Assembly: GCA_023807065.1 (NCBI GenBank)
Contig: JAJJLU010004042.1
Span: 1 to 19,934 of the forward strand
Length of the DNA stretch: 19,934 nt
Direction: 5' to 3'
DNA from: Isotricha intestinalis
Taxonomy: Eukaryota > Ciliophora > Litostomatea > Vestibuliferida > Isotrichidae
Part shown: piece after piece, positions 16,763-19,934 of the stretch
Layout: each line of letters starts with the position of its first letter
How positions within the stretch are numbered: position 1 is the first letter of the stretch
The notes under the pieces: model-generated
What the model was told of the DNA's origin: nothing
Seen by the model: the letters and a program-made list of their open reading frames with translations, nothing else
The model's database searches: none
Translations under genes and position numbers: made by a program

Positions 16763-17401
16763 ATGATCTTTAAATATATAATATTTAAAAAGTTTATAAG
16801 GTGGAAGAAAAAAAAAAATGAAAATATTTTAATTATTGATAAAGAAGGATTAATAATGGAACAGGAAAATTTTTTTCCAGATAATATTTCAGGAAGTTTA
16901 TATGATATTATGTCTAAAGCAAAAGAAATTTTTGGTTATGAAGAAGATATGATTTCAATTTCTATTAATTTTGAAAATAATGATATTCCAATTTTATCAA
17001 GAAAAGATATTGATAAAATATTATGTGCATGAAATTAATTTTTATAATGATTATGATCCTGCTCATCCAACACCAATTAATTTAAAAATAGCAAATAAAA
17101 AATATATATCTAGATGGAGTACTTTAATGAATATGTTTTCTCCCAAAAATTTTGGTGGAGGAAGATTTTATGATTCTTTACCTAAAGATAAAGATGAAGA
17201 ACATGAAGAAAGAAGAATGAAAGTTATTAATGAACAAAATCATATTAAAAAATTATTTGAAGATAAAAAATAGAACATAATGAGCGAGTTGAAGAAGTTT
17301 ATGAATAACCTCAAAAATATTCTCTTTTTAGGAAATTTACAGCTCATGGAGGTTTAAAAATTAATAAAAATGTTGTTAGCAGAACTAAAGCTTTTGAATA
17401 A
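16763..17401 (+). pseudogene. Unidentified conserved-looking protein, frameshifted
   Basis: Three consecutive segments read as one protein of about 210 residues. The first (16763-17032) has ILIIDKEGLIMEQENFFPDN, GSLYDIMSKAKEIFGYEEDM. The second (about 17033-17270) has NFYNDYDPAHPTPINLKIAN, YISRWSTLMNMFSPKNFGGG, RFYDSLPKD. The third (about 17273-17401) has ERVEEVYE, TAA (17306-17308), PQKYSLFRKF, TAHGGLKINK and ends RTKAFE, TAA. The shifts are near 17030 and in the A-run at 17265-17270, where one missing A explains the change. The first block loosely recalls a beta-grasp module (doublecortin or PB1 type), which is only a guess. The mix of Trp, Gly, Pro, His and Phe residues shows former coding function. 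I do not know the family. Confidence 0.5.
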
Positions 17402-17548
17402 TTTTTATTTGTTTTATATATTTTATGTCTTTTAAAAATTTTTAAAAACAAATTTTATTATTATTAAAGTTTTTAAATTATAATATTTATAAAATATAAA
17501 AATTAAAATTCCAATAAATTATAATACACTATTACTTCTTTCTTTTTT

Positions 17549-18134
17549 TTAAGATAAAGAAAGTTGCTCTATATATAATTTCATTTTCCTATTATAAGTT
17601 TTAAAATTCGAGATTATTTTCTTTAATCTTTCTTTTTTTTTATTTTGTCTTTCAATATCTTTTTTAATGATAATTGATTATCAATTGAATCACTCTCATC
17701 AGATAAATTTTCAAATTTTTCAGTAATAATTCTAACTTTATTAAATTCAATTTGTTTTAAATTTAATTTAGGAATTCCAGCATCAGGTTCATTATGATCA
17801 TTTGTAAATAATCTTTCTTTTTTTATATAATAAGGAAAATAAATTTAATTAACATTTGTTATTATATCATTTGATTGAGATAGATTTAAATTTTGCATAT
17901 TAAAATTAAGATTATAATTTATAGAAGTTTCATCTTGAAAAAATTTAAAATATCAGAATGTTCTTTTTTAAAATCATCAACTAATAAAGAAAAATTTAAA
18001 TAATTTTCTTCTTCATTATTTTTGAAATAGTTTAATGATATAATTTCTGTGTAATCTTTTTGATTGAATACATTCTTTTTGTAATTATTGATATTCTTTT
18101 TCTCTTTGAATATTATTTAATAAATACAAAATTC
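17549..18134 (-). pseudogene. Unidentified protein tail, frameshifted, next to the VPS8 piece
   Basis: Minus-strand reading gives NYLNFSLLVDDFKKEHSDIL, a shift near 17940, NMQNLNLSQSNDIITNVN, then TAA and IYFPYYIKKERLFTNDHN. After that come EPDAGIPKLNLKQIEFNKV, RIITEKFENLSDESDSID, a one-base loss near 17665, and RQNKKKERLKK to a TAA at 17549-17551. The composition is clearly coding-like, but no family is recognised. It follows the VPS8 piece on the same strand with only a TAA between, so it might be a diverged continuation of that protein or an unrelated fragment joined to it. Confidence 0.4.
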
Positions 18135-18509
18135 AATTGTAGCATCAATAGCTTCTGAAATATTTTCATTACTATTATTAACTCCAAAATTATAAAATGC
18201 AAATTATTGAATTATTTCTTGAAAATATTTACCAATAATATTTTTTCTTTCTTTTTCATCTTGTGGAATAGTTGCTAATGAGGTTAATTTTCCTTGATAA
18301 ATATCTATTCCAATTGTTAATAAATCCATCCATAAACTTTTTTTTTGTAATGAATTTAAACAAACATCCCATTTTAATAAACAATTTGAATATAAATGTA
18401 AATCTGTAAAATAATATAAATAATCTTTATCATCTATTATAGAATTTTGATATGATTTAAAAGCATTTTGACCTTCTGATAAATATTGACATATTATTAT
18501 TCTCAAAAT
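18135..18509 (-). pseudogene. VPS8: VPS8-like fragment (CORVET tethering complex)
   Basis: A frame open from about 18509 to a TAA at 18204-18206 reads IICQYLSEGQNAFKSYQ, LHLYSNCLLKWDVCLNSLQ, then SLWMDLLTIGIDIYQGKL and ATIPQDEKERKNIIGKYF. It continues past the TAA (after EIIQ) as FAFYNFGVNNSNENISEA and IEFCIY before another TAA. The pattern W, hydrophobic, AL/GL, D-hydrophobic-YQGK, then a short Leu/Ile-Pro-x-Asp segment and Lys-Arg/Glu-Lys matches the VPS8 block downstream of its propeller. VPS8 belongs to CORVET on early endosomes; in Tetrahymena a VPS8 paralogue serves secretory-organelle biogenesis. Propeller and RING parts are missing, so this is about a tenth of the full-length protein. 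Confidence 0.6.
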
Positions 18510-18578
18510 TTAATATAAACATTAATTTCAAAAAAATAATTATTTATTTAAACCAATATTTTTCATTGATTTTATTAT

Positions 18579-19240
18579 TTAATTATTTTCATTATATTTT
18601 CTTAATCTTATTGCATCAAGCCAAGTGTCTTTTGATTTTTTATTATAATTTTCTGTTATTTTTTCCCAAAACATACATCCTAATTTAAATATTGCTCCAG
18701 AAATTAATTCAAATTTTTTTGTAGATATCAGATATATTTGGATTAAATTTTGATTTGAATTCTATAGAATTTTTTCTAATTTAAGTGATAAATTTTTATA
18801 TTCTTCTTCAACACTTTTTAATTTCGAACTCACTATTTTTTCATTTGTTTAAAGTAAGGCAATTAATTTATTGTTTCTTTGTGACCTCACATTTAAATTT
18901 TCCAATTCTTTTTTTAAATTCTCTTCATTTTTAATGTTCTGTTTTAATTCTTCATCTAATTCTTTTTGGAAATATCTTTTTCCATTGAAATTATAATTTC
19001 AATATCTAATTTATCTCTTAATTCTTTTTCTCTGTTATAAAAATCATTTAGAGATTATTTCAATTCTTTTTTAACAGGAATATTTTTAGATTTTATTGAA
19101 TTAGCTTTATCAGGTGAATTTCCTTTATTACTCTCATTATTATTATTGCTTGGTTTAATTATTATATTTTTTGGAACAATTGGTTTTTTATTTTCTGATT
19201 GGGAATTTCCTTTAATATTTGTATAATCATATAAAATTCT
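18579..19240 (-). pseudogene. Coiled-coil protein relic with Hook-like C-terminal block
   Basis: Minus-strand frames give a low-complexity stretch (PKNIIIKPSNNNN), a TAA after VKKELK, then coiled-coil segments EKELRDKLDIEI, FQKELDEELKQNIKNEENLK and VSSKLKSVEEEYKNLSLKLE, with stops TAA (IALL, stop, TNEK) and TAG (KIL, stop, NSNQN). The last 45 residues, FELISGAIFKLGCMFWEKI, SKDTWLDAIRLRKYNENN, resemble the end of Hook-type proteins, where a helix ISAWYNMG is followed by a Phe/Trp-Leu-x-x-x-Arg segment. Hook proteins link dynein to cargo. The similarity rests on a short motif and is tentative. Several shifts are present. The frame at the upstream end is continuous with the Snu114 relic. Confidence 0.45.
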
Positions 19241-19934
19241 AGCAATTAAATTTTTATTTTTTTCTATTTTCGAATTATCATTATTTACTAATGTTAAATT
19301 TTTTGGAGATGATATTTTTACTCCATCTATTAATATTAAATTTCCACATTATATTTTATTTATTAGTATTCTATATCTTGTTTGATTTATCCATATTTCT
19401 TTTATTTTTGGAATTATTATTTTGATCTTCTTTATCATTAAAAAATAATAAACTCCTAAAATTTTTATGCTTTGTCTTTTGATAATTCTCCACTTAAAAA
19501 TTCTACCAAATAAATAAAATGATAAATGTGTATTTTTATGATATAATTTATATACACTTATATATAATGGTCCTTCTTTTTCACATTGTATTAATTGTTT
19601 ATAAATTTCAGTATTTTTATCTCCTGTGTATAAATTATTTATTTTTATTTTTGAATCTTCTTGACAATCTACTACTTTATATACATATATATCTACTAAT
19701 GATGAATATAATCCATATACTTTTTTTAATATTTTTGTTAAAAATTGTTTTGGATCCATTTTATAATCTTTATCTTTTAAATCTTTTATTTTTAAATTTG
19801 CAAAAAAATTTATTAAAGTTTCTTTTTATTCTGAAATTATATATCCTATAATTTTATATAATGGTTCTCAAATAAATTTAACAAATCTTCTTTTTTTTGA
19901 TTTATTTTCCTTTTATTGAATTAGAATTGTTTTT
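19241..19934 (-). pseudogene. SNU114: Snu114/EFTUD2 (U5 snRNP EF-2-like GTPase) fragment, extends past window
   Basis: From the window end inward, the minus strand reads RRFVKFI, TGA (19868-19870), EPLYKIIGYIISE, TAA (19826-19828), KETLINFF, then QFLTKILKKVYGLYSSLVDI and LYTGDKNTEIY. Next are EKEGPLYISVYKLY, LSFYLFGRI, RQSIKILGVYY, EIWINQTRYRILINKI, TAA (19349-19351), and CGNLILIDGVK. The order matches human EFTUD2: FVQFVLEPIYKI, EHTYTGGVDSD, DGPLMCHTTKMY, FHAFGRVLSG, RLWISVARY, then VPAGNWVLIEGVD. It covers the end of the G domain region and domain II; domains III-V are missing on the inner side. Local shifts occur near 19500-19440. Snu114 drives spliceosome activation. Ribosomal EF-2 fits less well because of the FVKFI-EPLYKI block. 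Confidence 0.8.

Noticed and set aside
16763..17401. Programmed frameshifting of the Euplotes type at AAA-TAR sites
   Set aside because: One shift (near 17270) does sit at AAA followed by TAG, but most other shifts in the region have no stop codon at the slip site and lie in plain A-runs, and TGA is not seen as Cys.
19519..19851. Plus-strand Leu/Ile/Tyr-rich open frame, superficially a membrane protein
   Set aside because: It is the antisense of the Snu114 fragment, where the minus strand has specific conserved motifs.
1..19934. A genome-wide reassigned code with TAA/TAG as Gln
   Set aside because: The intact genes (chaperone, coronin, TRM10, channel, orphan) write Gln as CAA/CAG, have no internal TAA/TAG and end in TAA at expected positions. 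In-frame TAA appears only in sequences that also have other damage.
1..19934. tRNA, rRNA, CRISPR, transposase or bacterial operon signals
   Set aside because: I found no cloverleaf with tRNA box motifs, no rRNA blocks, no regularly spaced repeats and no transposase or reverse-transcriptase motifs on either strand. Repeats seen are simple AT or AAT runs.

Overview
The window is nuclear DNA from a very AT-rich unicellular eukaryote. Supporting signs are a histone H2A gene, coronin, an Hsp110-type chaperone, a TRM10 tRNA methyltransferase, a 1535-residue cyclic-nucleotide-domain K+ channel, candidate GT..AG introns of only 21-37 nt, A-rich start contexts, and TAA as the stop of all five complete intact genes. 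Large CNBD K+ channels, very short introns and a ubiquitin-like tail of a kind common in ciliate proteins fit a ciliate that uses the standard stop codons (for example a litostome). This is inference; other AT-rich protists are not excluded. Gln is written CAA/CAG throughout the intact genes and none needs a reassigned stop.

Left part (1-11,704): intact genes with short spacers. They are the 5' end of histone H2A (-), an Hsp110/Hsp70-like chaperone (+), coronin (+), TRM10 (-), the K+ channel (+), and a basic orphan protein (-). Between TRM10 and the channel lies a small, decayed kinase relic resembling casein kinase 1.

Right part (about 11,850-19,934): an almost continuous string of damaged, mostly truncated copies of unrelated housekeeping genes on both strands. 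In order: a MORN-repeat protein (-), a syntaxin-16/Tlg2 SNARE (+), a CxxC + coiled coil + ubiquitin-like protein (+), a Lys/Gln-rich ORF (+), an Exo70 C-terminal half (-), a charged disordered protein (+), a PIG-P GPI-anchor subunit (+), an unidentified conserved-looking protein (+), an unidentified tail plus a VPS8 piece (-), a coiled-coil protein with a Hook-like end (-), and a Snu114/EFTUD2 GTPase piece (-). Each clearly identified relic carries in-frame stops, and most also carry single-base frameshifts. The stops are mostly TAA, often where Gln fits; the frameshifts are mostly one-base losses, often in A-runs. The long intact ORFs to the left contain comparable A-runs without breaks, so this reads best as a pseudogene or gene-fragment domain beside an active domain. 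Assembly error, or unusual decoding confined to these genes, is the alternative to exclude.

The intact genes are not an operon or pathway; each looks like an independent transcription unit. H2A and the chaperone are divergent across a shared 481-bp AT-rich spacer, coronin and TRM10 are convergent, TRM10 and the channel are divergent, and the channel and the orphan are convergent.
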